A DNA stretch of 64,000 bases. Origin: JBJXGE01 sp046154185 (GTDB taxonomy: Bacteria > Planctomycetota > UBA8108 > UBA1146 > JAJFFE01). The stretch is from NCBI GenBank assembly GCA_046154185.1, contig JBJXGE010000056.1:1-64000 (forward strand), in the 5' to 3' direction. Within the stretch, counting starts at the first letter, position 1. Each line of letters opens with the position of its first letter. The position numbers and the translations under genes were made by a program. The notes under the pieces are model-generated. The model saw only the letters and a list, made by a program, of their open reading frames with translations. It was not told where the DNA came from and ran no database searches. This document shows positions 1 through 8,777 of the stretch, piece after piece.

Positions 1-268
1 CATACAACGTCGGCACGCCGAACACCGCGCCCGCCGCGTTGTAGCACACGCCGAGCGGCGACACGCCAGCGTGCAACACCGGACCTTGATGCACCGGGCC
101 CAAAGTCGGACCAAACGGTGTGGGGCCGAAGGAGGTCGAGCCGGATGACGCGCCGAGATAATCCAGCGACTTGCTGGGCACAGTTTGCCCCGTGACGCTC
201 GCGACGCCGACGAGCACAAAGGCAACAACGGTGATGATGAATCGGGCGCGGCGGCTTTCGACCAACAC
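1..268 (-). CDS. Secreted protein, N-terminal part only (runs off the left edge)
   Basis: A GTG start at 268 is preceded six bases upstream by a strong AGGAGG (complement of 275-280). The 89 visible codons have no stop. The N-terminus has arginines at residues 6, 7 and 9 followed by a hydrophobic stretch (about 10-26, IITVVAFVLVGVAS) and a small-residue cleavage region near VTGQ, which reads as a Sec signal peptide. After it comes a Ser/Gly/Pro/Thr-rich segment (FGPTPFGPTLGPV) before more ordinary sequence. The rest lies outside the window, so no family can be named. The SD and signal peptide make a real gene likely; the function is unknown. Confidence 0.6.
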   Translation of the reverse strand, partial: MLVESRRARFIITVVAFVLVGVASVTGQTVPSKSLDYLGASSGSTSFGPTPFGPTLGPVHQGPVLHAGVSPLGVCYNAAGAVFGVPTLY

Positions 269-555
269 TCAGCTCCTCCTTCGGCCATCGTTAGAGCGGC
301 GGGCCGCTATAGCGAAGGGTCCAGTACCTTCGAACGCCGATAACTGTCGGCGCTCGAGGTTCGAATTGAAGTCAGTGCTGAATGACGGTGCGAATCACGT
401 CGAGACGCGAATGCTCGTTCTCGATACGCGACCTGCGAACTGCTCGCAGCCCATGGGTGAGGCTTTTACTGACAACGCCTCGAGGTGTCAAGCCGGTGCG
501 CCGGGATTACAGGGTCCCGTCGACTTCGCGAAGCCCTCTAACCGGTGGAGCGAAA

Positions 556-2415
556 TCATCGGCTTCGGCGACGGCGCATGAGCGCCGAAAACTCGACCAA
601 CTCGCGCGTATTCGCGACCTGCGCGGCCGTCAGTCCCGCCTTCCGCGCCGTGCTGATGCCGTGCCGCACGTCGGCGAGGCCATCGGTCGAATGCGCGTCC
701 GGGTGAATTCCGACGAGCAGCGAAAGTGCGCGCACGCGCTCGCCCCAGCGCCAATCGAGGTCGAGCCGATACGGACTTGCGTTTATCTCGACGATCACGC
801 CTTCCGCCGCGGCGACCGCGAGCAAGTGATCGAGGTCCAGATCGTACCCGTCGCGCTTCAGCAACAAGCGACCGGTTGGATGCCCCCAGACCGTCGTCGC
901 GGGATGGCGGAGCGCGCGTTCGATGCGTTGCGTCTGGTCGGCGCGACTCTGTGAAAAACCGGCGTGCACCGACGCCACGACGTAGTCGAGTTCGGCGAGC
1001 ACATCGTCCGGATAGTCGAGCGCGCCGTCCGCCAGTATGTCCGACTCGACTCCCTGAAAAATTTTGAAGTCAGCGAACTCGCGATTGAGCGCACCGATGT
1101 CGACGCGTTGCGCGCGCAAACGCTCGATACTCAGTCCACCCGCATAGGCCGCCGACCGCGAGTGGTCAGCGATGCCCAGGTAGCTCCAACCGAGCGCACG
1201 CGCCGCCGCCGCCATCTCTCGCAGCGTATGCCGCCCGTCGGACGCCGTCGTGTGACAGTGCAACGTGCCGCGCAAATCCGAGAGCTCGACGAGTCGAGCG
1301 AGCGGCCCGCGCGCGGCGGCCTCGAACTCACCGCGATCTTCACGTAGTTCGGCGGGCACGAATTCGAGTCCGAGGTGCTGGTACCCCGCGCGTTCGTCCG
1401 CCAGCGGCAGCGCCTTCTCGTCCGCAGTCCAAAGCCCGTACTCATTCAGTTTGAGCCCGCGATCCTTCGCGATGCCGCGCATGCGCGTGTTGTGCTCTTT
1501 CGAGCCCGTGAAGTACAGGAGCGCCGCCGTGAAACTCGCGGGCGCGATCAAGCGGAGGTCGACACCGATCCCCTCGTCGGCGATCACTCGACACTTTGTC
1601 TCGCCTTCCGCCTCGCGCTCGCGAATGCCGCTCACCGCGAGAAACGCCGCACGCGCCGCCTCGGGATCGCGCGTCGCGCACAACAGATCGAGATCCCCCA
1701 CCGTCTCGAGCCCGCGCCGGTAGCTCCCAGCGAGTTCGACACGCTCGACGCCGGGCGCGGCGCGGAGCGCCAGCACGAATCGCTCGGCGACGGCTTCGGC
1801 GACGTCGCGCCGGTAGCGGCCTTGGAATTTTCGCAGCCGCTCGATGCCACCGAGAATCTCGGTCTCACTTTTTACGCCAAAGCCCTTGAGCGTGCGCACG
1901 CGCTCGGCACGCGCGGCGCTTTCGAGTTCTGGAATGCTCTGCACACCGAGCTGCTCATAGAGCGCTTTGATCTTCTTGGGACCGAGGCCGGGGATCTGCG
2001 TGAGATCGAGCAAAGTGGCTGGGACTTGCGCGCAAAGCTCGTCGTACTCTTTGGCCGTCCCGGTCGTGACAAACTCGCCGATGATTTTTGCCAAGCTCGC
2101 TCCAATCCCGCGGACGTCTGTGAGCGTGCCGGCTTCGATGCGCTGGCGCAGCTCGCCGCCGAGCGATTCCACCGCGCGCGCGCCATTTTCGAACGCGCGC
2201 GCTTTGAACGGATTCGCGCCCAGGATTTCGAGCATGACGACCATGCGTTCGAGTCGGCGCACGATCTCCGAAATGTCGAGCTCCGTTCCGACCATCGATG
2301 CCTCGACCGATCTCGGAGACGGCAGCGGAGCGGACGACGCCGACGCATGCGAATCCGCCGCGCCGCCCGCGACTGCGGTTTTTTTTCGGCCGCGCGGTGC
2401 TTTAGCCTCGTTCAC
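556..2415 (-). CDS. polX: DNA polymerase X family protein with PHP domain (PolX)
   Basis: The 619-residue protein is a bacterial family X DNA polymerase fused to a PHP phosphoesterase, expected to act in gap-filling base-excision or end-joining repair. After a Lys/Ala/Ser-rich 40-residue extension come the helical 8-kDa domain, a helix-hairpin-helix (IPGLGPKKIKAL, 141-152), the nucleotidyltransferase core (AGSYRRGLETVGDLDLL, 229-245, with aspartates 241 and 243 and a third in VDLRL, 285-289), the TGSKEHN segment (304-310) and the PHP domain from about 381 (HCHTTASDG, then ADHSRSAAY, WGHPTGRLLL and HPDAHST). The GTG start overlaps the stop of the upstream ATP-grasp gene as GTGA and has GAAGGAG ten bases upstream; a start at residue 41 (MVGTELD) would also give a normal-length protein but lacks a clear SD. 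It is the last gene of a three-gene coupled operon. Confidence 0.95.
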   Translation of the reverse strand: MNEAKAPRGRKKTAVAGGAADSHASASSAPLPSPRSVEASMVGTELDISEIVRRLERMVVMLEILGANPFKARAFENGARAVESLGGELRQRIEAGTLTDVRGIGASLAKIIGEFVTTGTAKEYDELCAQVPATLLDLTQIPGLGPKKIKALYEQLGVQSIPELESAARAERVRTLKGFGVKSETEILGGIERLRKFQGRYRRDVAEAVAERFVLALRAAPGVERVELAGSYRRGLETVGDLDLLCATRDPEAARAAFLAVSGIREREAEGETKCRVIADEGIGVDLRLIAPASFTAALLYFTGSKEHNTRMRGIAKDRGLKLNEYGLWTADEKALPLADERAGYQHLGLEFVPAELREDRGEFEAAARGPLARLVELSDLRGTLHCHTTASDGRHTLREMAAAARALGWSYLGIADHSRSAAYAGGLSIERLRAQRVDIGALNREFADFKIFQGVESDILADGALDYPDDVLAELDYVVASVHAGFSQSRADQTQRIERALRHPATTVWGHPTGRLLLKRDGYDLDLDHLLAVAAAEGVIVEINASPYRLDLDWRWGERVRALSLLVGIHPDAHSTDGLADVRHGISTARKAGLTAAQVANTRELVEFSALMRRRRSR

Positions 2416-3326
2416 TGACTTCTTACTCCTTCAGTCGACCTCAGCACGAACGCAACGATCTCGCCCGCGACATCGATGCCGCTCGCAGCGGAAATCCCCT
2501 CGAGACCCGGCGCGGGATTGACCTCGAGCACCAAGGGACCCCGCGCGCTCTCGATGATATCCACGCCGGCGATCTCGAGTCCGGCCACGCGCGCCGCGCG
2601 GCAGGCGAGGTCGCGCGTTTCCGCGGTCGGCTCGCAGCGCTCGGCGCTCCCTCCTCGATGCAGGTTCGCCTGCACGCGGCCCGGCGCCGCACGCCGTCGC
2701 ATCGCGGCGACCATGCGGCCGCCAATCACAAACAGCCGCAAGTCACTCGGCCGTTCCTGCGCAACGTACTCCTGGATGAGGATCTGCTGGTTGCGACTCA
2801 ACACCGCGTGAATGCCCGCGCGCGCGGCGCTCCAACTTTCCAGCAACTCGACCCCGCGGCCCTGCGATCCGACCACCGGTTTCACAATGACGGGCGGTCC
2901 GCCGACGATGCGAATCGCCGCATCGATCTGTTCGAAGTCTTGCAGGTAAACAGTCGCGGGTGTCGGCAACCGTGCCGCACTCAAGCGTTCGATCGTGGTG
3001 CGCTTGTTCCGTGCGCAGCGAATAGCCTCGGACGTGTTCGGCGTCACCGCGCCGCGGCGTTCGAGCGCGCCGAGTAACGCGAGACCGAGTTCGGGTAGAA
3101 AACTCCCAACGCGCGGAATGATGATGCAGCGGTCGGCGCGGAGCTCGTCGGCCGCGACGCCGGCAAAGGACACCAACTCCTCGCCGTCACGCAGCGCGAT
3201 GACCCCGCGCAATATCTCGAGCAACAACGGCTCGTGACCGCTGCGCCGAATCGCCGCGAGGAGGAGAGCGGTCGACGGCACGATCGCACTCTTCGACAAG
3301 ACCGCCACGCGCCACGCATCAGACAC
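2412..3326 (-). CDS. RimK-like ATP-grasp ligase
   Basis: A 304-residue ATP-grasp enzyme of the RimK (alpha-L-glutamate ligase) type, which joins an amino acid to a carboxylate of a protein or small molecule through an acyl-phosphate. It shows the usual order: a Rossmann-like N-terminal region, the RNKRTTIERL helix before the ATP-grasp domain, the ATP lysine loop (PVIVKPVVGSQGRGVELL), the adenine-clasp strand ILIQEYV, then DLRLFVIGG and the metal-binding VLEVNPAPGLEGI. The GTG start (VSDAWRVAV) lies inside the end of thiI, overlapping it by eight bases, with GGGAG eight bases upstream. An in-frame extension to 3386 would only repeat thiI sequence in another frame and was not used. Its stop overlaps the polX start. 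The substrate (ribosomal protein S6, a peptide or a cofactor) cannot be read from the sequence. Confidence 0.88.
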   Translation of the reverse strand: MSDAWRVAVLSKSAIVPSTALLLAAIRRSGHEPLLLEILRGVIALRDGEELVSFAGVAADELRADRCIIIPRVGSFLPELGLALLGALERRGAVTPNTSEAIRCARNKRTTIERLSAARLPTPATVYLQDFEQIDAAIRIVGGPPVIVKPVVGSQGRGVELLESWSAARAGIHAVLSRNQQILIQEYVAQERPSDLRLFVIGGRMVAAMRRRAAPGRVQANLHRGGSAERCEPTAETRDLACRAARVAGLEIAGVDIIESARGPLVLEVNPAPGLEGISAASGIDVAGEIVAFVLRSTEGVRSQ

Positions 3327-4542
3327 TGCCGCAACTCCCGGGCACACTCGCGAGCGGGGCGTCGAGCGGCCGCGACCGCACGCCATCGATTCCGATGCGG
3401 CGCGCTTCGGCGCCCAAGGTTGCCGCTTCCAGTAGCGGCTCGAGATCGAGCGTGGCTTCGACCTTTTCCACTTCCCAGAGTTTGGCGTGCGTGCGCGGAT
3501 TGCGTGGCATCAAGTACGTGCAGCAATCGGCGTCCGGCAACACGGAGATCTCGTAGGTGCCGATGCGCTCGGCGAGCGCGCGAATCTCGTATTTGTCGAA
3601 ACTGAGGAGCGGTCGCAAAATCGACATCGGCACGGCGCGATCGACGACGTGCAGGTTCGGCAGCGTTTGCGACGCCACCTGCCCGATGACATCACCCGTC
3701 GCCAGCGCCATGCAGCCGCACTGGAGCGCAATGCGTTCGGCGATGCGCACCATGGCGCGCCGGTAGAGCACGACGCGCAATTCCTCGGGCGCGTCCGTCG
3801 CGATGCGCCGCTGGACGTCGCCGAGCGCGACGAGATAAAGCGACGACTCGACGCGATCGCGGCACAACGCGTGCGCAAGATCGACCGCTTTTTCTTGCGA
3901 AGCGCGACTCGTGAAAGGCGCCGAGTGAAAATGGATGAAACGCAGCTCGCAGCCACGCTTCAGTAAGCGTTCTCCTGCGACGGGAGAATCGATCCCACCC
4001 GAGAGTAAGAGCGCGACCTTCCCGGCGACGCCGATCGGCATTCCACCGGGACCCGCGATCTTGCGGTGATAGAGGAACGCGTCGCGATTGAGGAGTAACA
4101 CATTGAACACGCACTCCGGCGCGTCGAGATCCACCCGCGCGCCGCTCAAGCGCGCGATGCGCTCGCCGAGATGCGCGTTGAGCTGCATCGAAGACAGCGG
4201 GAACTCTTTGTTCACACGGCGTGATCGCACGGCGAAACTTTTGAATCTCTCGACGCCGACGGCGACATCCACGACCGACTCGATCGCGGACAACTCGAGC
4301 GGCGCCACCGTCACCGGATCTATATGGGCGATGCCGTATACGCGGCCAAGGCGCGTCTCGAGTTCCGCCGCGTCCCCTTCGTCCGACTGATCGAGTCGCA
4401 TGCGGCCGTACAGCTGACGAATGTCGAGGACGCCGAGCCCCCGCAACGCGCGTTTGATATTGCGCTGGAGCTGCGTCTCGAACATACCTCGGTTTCGTCC
4501 CTTGAGGCTGATCTCGTCGTAGTGGATAAGGTAGGTGCGCAT
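3319..4542 (-). CDS. thiI: tRNA 4-thiouridine synthetase ThiI (no rhodanese domain)
   Basis: A 407-residue ThiI, which adenylates U8 of tRNA and transfers sulfur to form s4U; in many bacteria it also serves thiazole synthesis. The N-terminal ferredoxin-like and THUMP region spans about 1-165 (starting RTYLIHYDEISLKGRNR). The PP-loop SGGIDS is at 181-186, and the C-terminal AANH domain carries ATGDVIGQVASQT and DADCCTYLMPRNP (cysteines 340 and 341). The C-terminal rhodanese domain of the longer E. coli enzyme is absent, as in the short ThiI type that relies on a separate sulfur donor. It is the first gene of the thiI, rimK-like, polX series. It faces the thioesterase gene across 164 bp that must hold both promoters. 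Confidence 0.95.
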   Translation of the reverse strand: MRTYLIHYDEISLKGRNRGMFETQLQRNIKRALRGLGVLDIRQLYGRMRLDQSDEGDAAELETRLGRVYGIAHIDPVTVAPLELSAIESVVDVAVGVERFKSFAVRSRRVNKEFPLSSMQLNAHLGERIARLSGARVDLDAPECVFNVLLLNRDAFLYHRKIAGPGGMPIGVAGKVALLLSGGIDSPVAGERLLKRGCELRFIHFHSAPFTSRASQEKAVDLAHALCRDRVESSLYLVALGDVQRRIATDAPEELRVVLYRRAMVRIAERIALQCGCMALATGDVIGQVASQTLPNLHVVDRAVPMSILRPLLSFDKYEIRALAERIGTYEISVLPDADCCTYLMPRNPRTHAKLWEVEKVEATLDLEPLLEAATLGAEARRIGIDGVRSRPLDAPLASVPGSCGSV

Positions 4543-4625
4543 GGTGCATCTAATTCGACGGCGGCGGCGAGCGAACTCGCGTGTGCGTACTGTGACGCAG
4601 TTTGTTGCGGTCCAGAATGCGGCGA

Positions 4626-4657
4626 CATTCTAGCCGGAATCCGACGCCGCTAGAATG
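4626..4657. promoter_or_regulatory. Inverted repeat between thiI and the thioesterase gene
   Basis: Perfect 9-bp arms CATTCTAGC (4626-4634) and GCTAGAATG (4649-4657) are separated by 14 bp in the 164-bp divergent intergenic region. Each arm contains TAGAAT on the outward-facing strand, close to a sigma-70 -10 hexamer, but no convincing -35 sits at the right distance. It could be a dimeric repressor site or a pair of divergent -10 elements. The repeat is seen directly; the function is a guess. Confidence 0.3.
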
Positions 4658-4706
4658 GCGCGCGTGACGGGCCGTTCCCGTGACCGCAGCTCAGGAAGTT
4701 TGATTC

Positions 4707-5138
4707 ATGGAATTCTGCCTCGCGATCCCGGTGCGTTTTGCGGATATCGATCCGGCCGGCGTCGTTTACTACCCGAATTACTTTCACTATTGCCACTCGG
4801 TGTTCGAGGAGTTTTTTGGGGCGGCGCACGGAATGTCGTACGCCGATTGGACCACGAAGCGTCGCATCGGCTTCCCGGCCCGCCACGTGGAAGGCGACTT
4901 CGAGGCGCCGATTCGCTATGGCGATGCGCTGACGATGGCGCTTCACATCGGCCGCATCGGACGTACGTCGGTCGAGTTCTTGTTCGAGGCACGCGTCGCG
5001 ACCGCCGCCGGCGGCGCGCCAACACGGGTTGCGAGCTTCAAGGCGACGAAAGTGTGCGTCGACTTGGCGAGCCTCACGCCCTGCGTCATACCCGCCGAAT
5101 TGCGCAGTGTGTTTGAGAAATACGGAGGCCGCGCTTGA
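4707..5138 (+). CDS. Acyl-CoA thioesterase, 4-hydroxybenzoyl-CoA thioesterase type (hot-dog fold)
   Basis: A 143-residue single hot-dog domain. The N-terminal signature is that of the YbgC/4HBT group: VRFADIDPAGVVYYPNY, with the aspartate and the following VVYYPNYFHY helix that carries the active site, then a helix containing EEFFGAAHG. Such enzymes hydrolyse acyl-CoA thioesters; the chain or aryl specificity cannot be read here. The ATG has AGGAAG upstream. Its TGA stop overlaps the TTG start of queE (TTGA), so it is the first gene of a plus-strand operon with queE, queD and the RlmM-like gene. There is no known metabolic link between this thioesterase and queuosine, so the pairing may be only organisational. 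Confidence 0.85.
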   Translation: MEFCLAIPVRFADIDPAGVVYYPNYFHYCHSVFEEFFGAAHGMSYADWTTKRRIGFPARHVEGDFEAPIRYGDALTMALHIGRIGRTSVEFLFEARVATAAGGAPTRVASFKATKVCVDLASLTPCVIPAELRSVFEKYGGRA

Positions 5139-5779
5139 GCGAGCTGCGGGTTTCGGAGATTTATCCCTCGGTGCAAGGCGAGTCGACACTCGCAGGTTGG
5201 CCGTGCGTGTTCGTACGACTGACCGGCTGTCCGCTCCGCTGCGTGTGGTGCGACACGGCCTATGCCTTTAGCGGCGGAGAGACGCTACCGATCGATGAGA
5301 TTGTGCGCCGCGCACTCGAGCACGGCTTACCGATGGTCGAGGTCACGGGCGGCGAGCCGCTGGCGCAGCGAGCCGCGCCGCTCCTCCTCGCCCAGCTCGC
5401 TGACCGTTTCGCGACGGTGTTGCTCGAGACGTCCGGCGCTTATCCCATCGCCGGCCTCGACCCAAGAGTGCGGGTGATCCTCGATCTCAAAGCGCCCGGC
5501 AGCGGCGAAGAGCGGCGCAACAAGTACGAGAATCTCGCCGCGCTCAAGCCGGGCGATGAACTCAAGATTGTCATCGCCGACCGCGGCGACTACGACTGGG
5601 CCCGCGCGACGCTGCGCGAGCGCCCCATTCCAGATTTCGTGCCGCTGCACATTTCCCCAGTGCACGGCAAACTGCATCCTCGGGAGGTTGTCGCATGGTT
5701 GCTCGCCGACCGTTGGCAGGCGCATCTCCAGCTCCAACAGCACAAGTACATTTGGCCGCCGGAGACGCGCGGCGTATGA
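5135..5779 (+). CDS. queE: 7-carboxy-7-deazaguanine synthase (radical SAM)
   Basis: The 214-residue protein is QueE, the radical SAM enzyme that contracts 6-carboxytetrahydropterin to 7-carboxy-7-deazaguanine in queuosine synthesis. The family opening EIYPSVQGE is followed by the cluster-binding cysteines 32, 36 and 39 in TGCPLRCVWCDTAYAF. Next come the SAM-interacting VTGGEPLAQ and a shortened barrel ending with LQLQQHKYIWPPE. The start is TTG, overlapping the thioesterase stop and preceded by CGGAGG. Its stop overlaps the queD start as ATGA, so the two are translationally coupled and consecutive in the pathway. Confidence 0.95.
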   Translation: MSELRVSEIYPSVQGESTLAGWPCVFVRLTGCPLRCVWCDTAYAFSGGETLPIDEIVRRALEHGLPMVEVTGGEPLAQRAAPLLLAQLADRFATVLLETSGAYPIAGLDPRVRVILDLKAPGSGEERRNKYENLAALKPGDELKIVIADRGDYDWARATLRERPIPDFVPLHISPVHGKLHPREVVAWLLADRWQAHLQLQQHKYIWPPETRGV

Positions 5780-6156
5780 GTGAATTCTTGGAACTCCATC
5801 ACAGCTTCACGTTCGAGTCCGCGCATTTCTTGCCGCGGGTACCGGCGGATCACAAATGTCGGCGCATGCATGGTCACTCTTTTCGCGCCGACGTGACGGT
5901 GCGAGGTCCGGTCGACGCGGAGCTCGGCTGGGTCATCGACTATGCGGCGATCAAAGCCGCCGTCGAACCCGTGCGGCTTGCGCTCGATCATTACTTGCTC
6001 AATGAAATCGTCGGACTCGAAAACCCGACGAGCGAGATGTTGGCGATCTGGATCTGGCAACGATTGAAACCAGCGTTGCCGAACATCGTCACGATCCGCG
6101 TCTACGAAACGTGCAACAATTCGTGCACCTATCGCGGTCCGGTCGAGAGTCCCTAA
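5776..6156 (+). CDS. queD: 6-carboxy-5,6,7,8-tetrahydropterin synthase
   Basis: A 126-residue QueD of the 6-pyruvoyl-tetrahydropterin synthase superfamily; it converts dihydroneopterin triphosphate to 6-carboxytetrahydropterin, the substrate of QueE. Zinc ligands are His17 (ESAHFLP) and His32/His34 (MHGHSF), and the catalytic cysteine fits Cys28 (DHKCRRMHGHS). PTSEMLAIWIW and VRVYET(C)NN-type C-terminal residues are also typical. The ATG overlaps the queE stop (ATGA). An upstream in-frame extension to 5695 would overlap queE by 85 bases and was rejected. FolE, which provides its substrate, is encoded at 54060-54626. Confidence 0.94.
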   Translation: MSEFLELHHSFTFESAHFLPRVPADHKCRRMHGHSFRADVTVRGPVDAELGWVIDYAAIKAAVEPVRLALDHYLLNEIVGLENPTSEMLAIWIWQRLKPALPNIVTIRVYETCNNSCTYRGPVESP

Positions 6157-6157
6157 T

Positions 6158-7099
6158 TTGAGCGAGCGCGAATCTGCTCGCCCAACCGAGTGGACGGGCT
6201 ATCTGGCAGCCGTCGGCTTCGAGGCAGAACTCGAGCGCGAGCTCAGTTGCGCTGGCGGTCAAATCCTCGAACAGCACGGGCGTCTGTACCTCGCGGGCGG
6301 TCCGCCGCGACCCGCGCATTGGGCGCAAAATATCTGGTTCGACCCGTTGCCCATCAAATTCGAATCCGTCGGCGACGCGGCTCGCAAACTGCGAGGTATC
6401 CAACGCAGCTGGGCGCTTTATTCAAATCGCTTGCATCGGCGCGGCGAACTCATCCAAGCGCTGTTGCCGCCCTTGCGAACCAAACCTTACGTCTTTGGCG
6501 AGCCGGCGCCGCGCGCACCGCTCGGCTCTTTCACGCTGCTGGATCCGCACACGCTGATCGCCTCGGCGCGCTGCGAACGACCTTTCGCCCACGGCGGCAT
6601 CGAGTTCGTCGAAGACAAAGCGGCGCCACCAAACCGCGCCTACTTGAAACTCTGGGAGTTGTTCACGCTCCTCGACGTGCGCCCGGCGCCCGGCGAGCGG
6701 TGCGTCGACTTGGGGGCGAGCCCGGGCGGCTGGACATGGGTGCTCGCATCGCTCGGCGCAAACGTGCTCGCCATCGACAAGGCCGTGCTCGAACCGCGCA
6801 TCGCCAAACTGCCGACGGTCGAATTTCGTCAGCAAAGCGCTTTCGCGGTCGATCCCACGCAAGTGGGTCAGATCGACTGGTTGTTTTCCGACGTGATTTG
6901 TTATCCACGCCGTTCGCTCGCGCTCGTCGAGCGCTGGCTCGCGGCCGGCGTCGCGCGACATCTCGTCTGTACGATCAAATTCCAGGCCGCCACGGACCAC
7001 GCGACCACTGCGGCGTTTGCCGCGATTCCGGGCGCGCGGCTCTTGCATCTGCACAACAACAAACACGAGCTGACGTGGGTGCGATTGGGCTCACGGTGA
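6158..7099 (+). CDS. RlmM-like 23S rRNA 2'-O-ribose methyltransferase
   Basis: A 313-residue SAM-dependent methyltransferase of the FtsJ/RrmJ fold, closest in layout to RlmM, which methylates the ribose of C2498 in 23S rRNA. The SAM-binding strand VDLGASPGGWTWVLA lies in the second half. The K-D-K-E tetrad of 2'-O-methyltransferases is visible as lysine in RAYLKLWE, aspartate in FSDVICYP, lysine in CTIKFQA and glutamate in KHELTWV. The N-terminal part is short compared with E. coli RlmM (366 residues). The start is TTG two bases after queD's stop, with no strong SD, so translation probably follows from queD. It ends 22 bases from the convergent lipoprotein gene. Confidence 0.85.
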   Translation: MSERESARPTEWTGYLAAVGFEAELERELSCAGGQILEQHGRLYLAGGPPRPAHWAQNIWFDPLPIKFESVGDAARKLRGIQRSWALYSNRLHRRGELIQALLPPLRTKPYVFGEPAPRAPLGSFTLLDPHTLIASARCERPFAHGGIEFVEDKAAPPNRAYLKLWELFTLLDVRPAPGERCVDLGASPGGWTWVLASLGANVLAIDKAVLEPRIAKLPTVEFRQQSAFAVDPTQVGQIDWLFSDVICYPRRSLALVERWLAAGVARHLVCTIKFQAATDHATTAAFAAIPGARLLHLHNNKHELTWVRLGSR

Positions 7100-7121
7100 G
7101 CCCGTGAACTCGAGGCCGGCG

Positions 7122-8777
7122 TTACTCGATGCGATTCGACCATAAGTTGTAGCGCGACGTGTTGGCCTGCCGCCAGATCGCGAGCGCACGGCCCCCGAAA
7201 TCGATGACGAGTACGGCGGGATCGACGTCACCCGAGTTTTCAGCATCGATGAGTTCGGCTTCGCGCCAACCGGTGTCGGGCTGATAGCGATTCGCCCATT
7301 GATTGAAGCGGCTGCCATCGTGCTGCCGCCAAACGGCGGTCACAAAACCGGACGAATCGATGCCAGTGAGCGCTGAACGCACATCGCCGAGGTCTTCGCT
7401 GTCGATCAACTCGGCGGCGCTGAAACTGCCGGCCGCCGACAGACGACACGCCATTTGGTTGCGCTGCAGACCATCGTCTTGGTGCCAAATGATGACGGTG
7501 CTGCCATCGGGACCAGCGAGTAAACCGGAAGCAATAAAGGCGTCACCCGCATCATCCGTCTCGAGCTTGGTTGCCGTCGACCAACCAGCGCCGACGACAT
7601 AGCGCGAGCCCCAGAGATTGTTCGTCGTGCCATCGTCTTGCAACCAAACTGCGACGACGCGGCCCGCGACATCGGCCGTGATCCGATGATCGAGGACGCT
7701 GCCGAGGTCTTCCGAATCAACGAGTTCCGGCACCGCAAACGCGCCGCCGCTGAATCGACTCGCGTAAAGATCCACCTGCGCCCCATCCGATTGTCGCCAC
7801 ACCACGACCACTGAATCGTTCAAGGCGTCGGCGACGCGCGGATCGCTCGCCGACCCGTCGTCCATGTTTTCGACCCGCGTCGGTGGTCCCCAACCGACGC
7901 CAAAAACGTAGCGGTTGTAGGTGAGATTGTCGCGCGCGCCATCGTGTTGCGGCCAGACCGCGTACACATTGCCACTCATATCGGCATGCACGGTCGCGGT
8001 GCCGACATCGCCGAGATTCTCAAGCTCAATGCGAATCGGCACGCCCCAACCGGCGCCATTGGTGTAGCGATTCGACCATTGGTTGTAGCGCAGACCATCA
8101 TCTTGGCGCCACACCGCGAAGAGATTGCCGGCGCCGTCGCCCACTAGTTGTGTCGAATCGACGTCGCCGAGATCTTCGGAGTCGATGCGCTCGGCAGTCG
8201 TCCAGCCGATACCGAGGCGATAACGCGCCGACCAAAGATCGAATCGCACGCCGTCGGATTGGCGCCACACGACGACCACATTCTCATTGCCATCGAGCAA
8301 CAAGTTCGGCGCTTCGACGTCGCCATCGTCCGTGGTATCGATCTCTTCAGCCGCGTCCCAGCCGATGCCGAAGGTGTAGCGGCATGCCCACAAGTTCTGC
8401 GTCGTCCCGTCGGATTGGCGCCAAACCGCGGTCACGTCGCCGGCACTGTCGACGACGAGGCGGGCGACTTCCGCATCGCCGAGATTCTCATCGTCGATCA
8501 GCTCCGCGTCGGTCCAACCATTCGCGCGTCGAAAGCGCCGCGCCCATTGATTGATGCGAGTTCCATCGTCTTGCGTCCATACCGCGGTGTAGTTCCCAAT
8601 GGCATCGACGACCGCCGTGACGGCGACGACATCTCCATTGTCCTCGACATCGACGACTTCGGCAGCGCCCCACACACCGACTTCCACCGGTGGATTGGTT
8701 TTGCTTTGACAGCCGGCGACGCCGACGACCGCGACGGCGGCGAGCGAAAGCCAGGCTTGCGATCGGAAGCGAAGCAT
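7122..8777 (-). CDS. Lipoprotein of ten WxQxDG repeats (probable beta-propeller)
   Basis: A 551-residue secreted lipoprotein: basic N-terminus, hydrophobic helix and lipobox VAGC with the lipidated cysteine at residue 23. Nearly all the rest is ten copies of a roughly 50-residue unit with core AVWRQDDG, about six residues, then N-x-W-x-x-R-Y, a Gly-x-Gly-Trp turn and a closing segment like AELIDSEDLGDV. Copies 5 and 6 lose the second tryptophan, and the tenth lacks the Asp-Gly pair and ends the protein exactly at its strand (YNLWSNRIE). Regular blade-length repeats suggest a beta-propeller, possibly with two half-size sets. The chosen ATG has GGGAGA upstream; an in-frame extension to 8909 has no signal peptide logic and was rejected. 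No catalytic residues are apparent, so a binding or surface role is the best guess. It is divergent from glmS. Confidence 0.85.
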   Translation of the reverse strand: MLRFRSQAWLSLAAVAVVGVAGCQSKTNPPVEVGVWGAAEVVDVEDNGDVVAVTAVVDAIGNYTAVWTQDDGTRINQWARRFRRANGWTDAELIDDENLGDAEVARLVVDSAGDVTAVWRQSDGTTQNLWACRYTFGIGWDAAEEIDTTDDGDVEAPNLLLDGNENVVVVWRQSDGVRFDLWSARYRLGIGWTTAERIDSEDLGDVDSTQLVGDGAGNLFAVWRQDDGLRYNQWSNRYTNGAGWGVPIRIELENLGDVGTATVHADMSGNVYAVWPQHDGARDNLTYNRYVFGVGWGPPTRVENMDDGSASDPRVADALNDSVVVVWRQSDGAQVDLYASRFSGGAFAVPELVDSEDLGSVLDHRITADVAGRVVAVWLQDDGTTNNLWGSRYVVGAGWSTATKLETDDAGDAFIASGLLAGPDGSTVIIWHQDDGLQRNQMACRLSAAGSFSAAELIDSEDLGDVRSALTGIDSSGFVTAVWRQHDGSRFNQWANRYQPDTGWREAELIDAENSGDVDPAVLVIDFGGRALAIWRQANTSRYNLWSNRIE

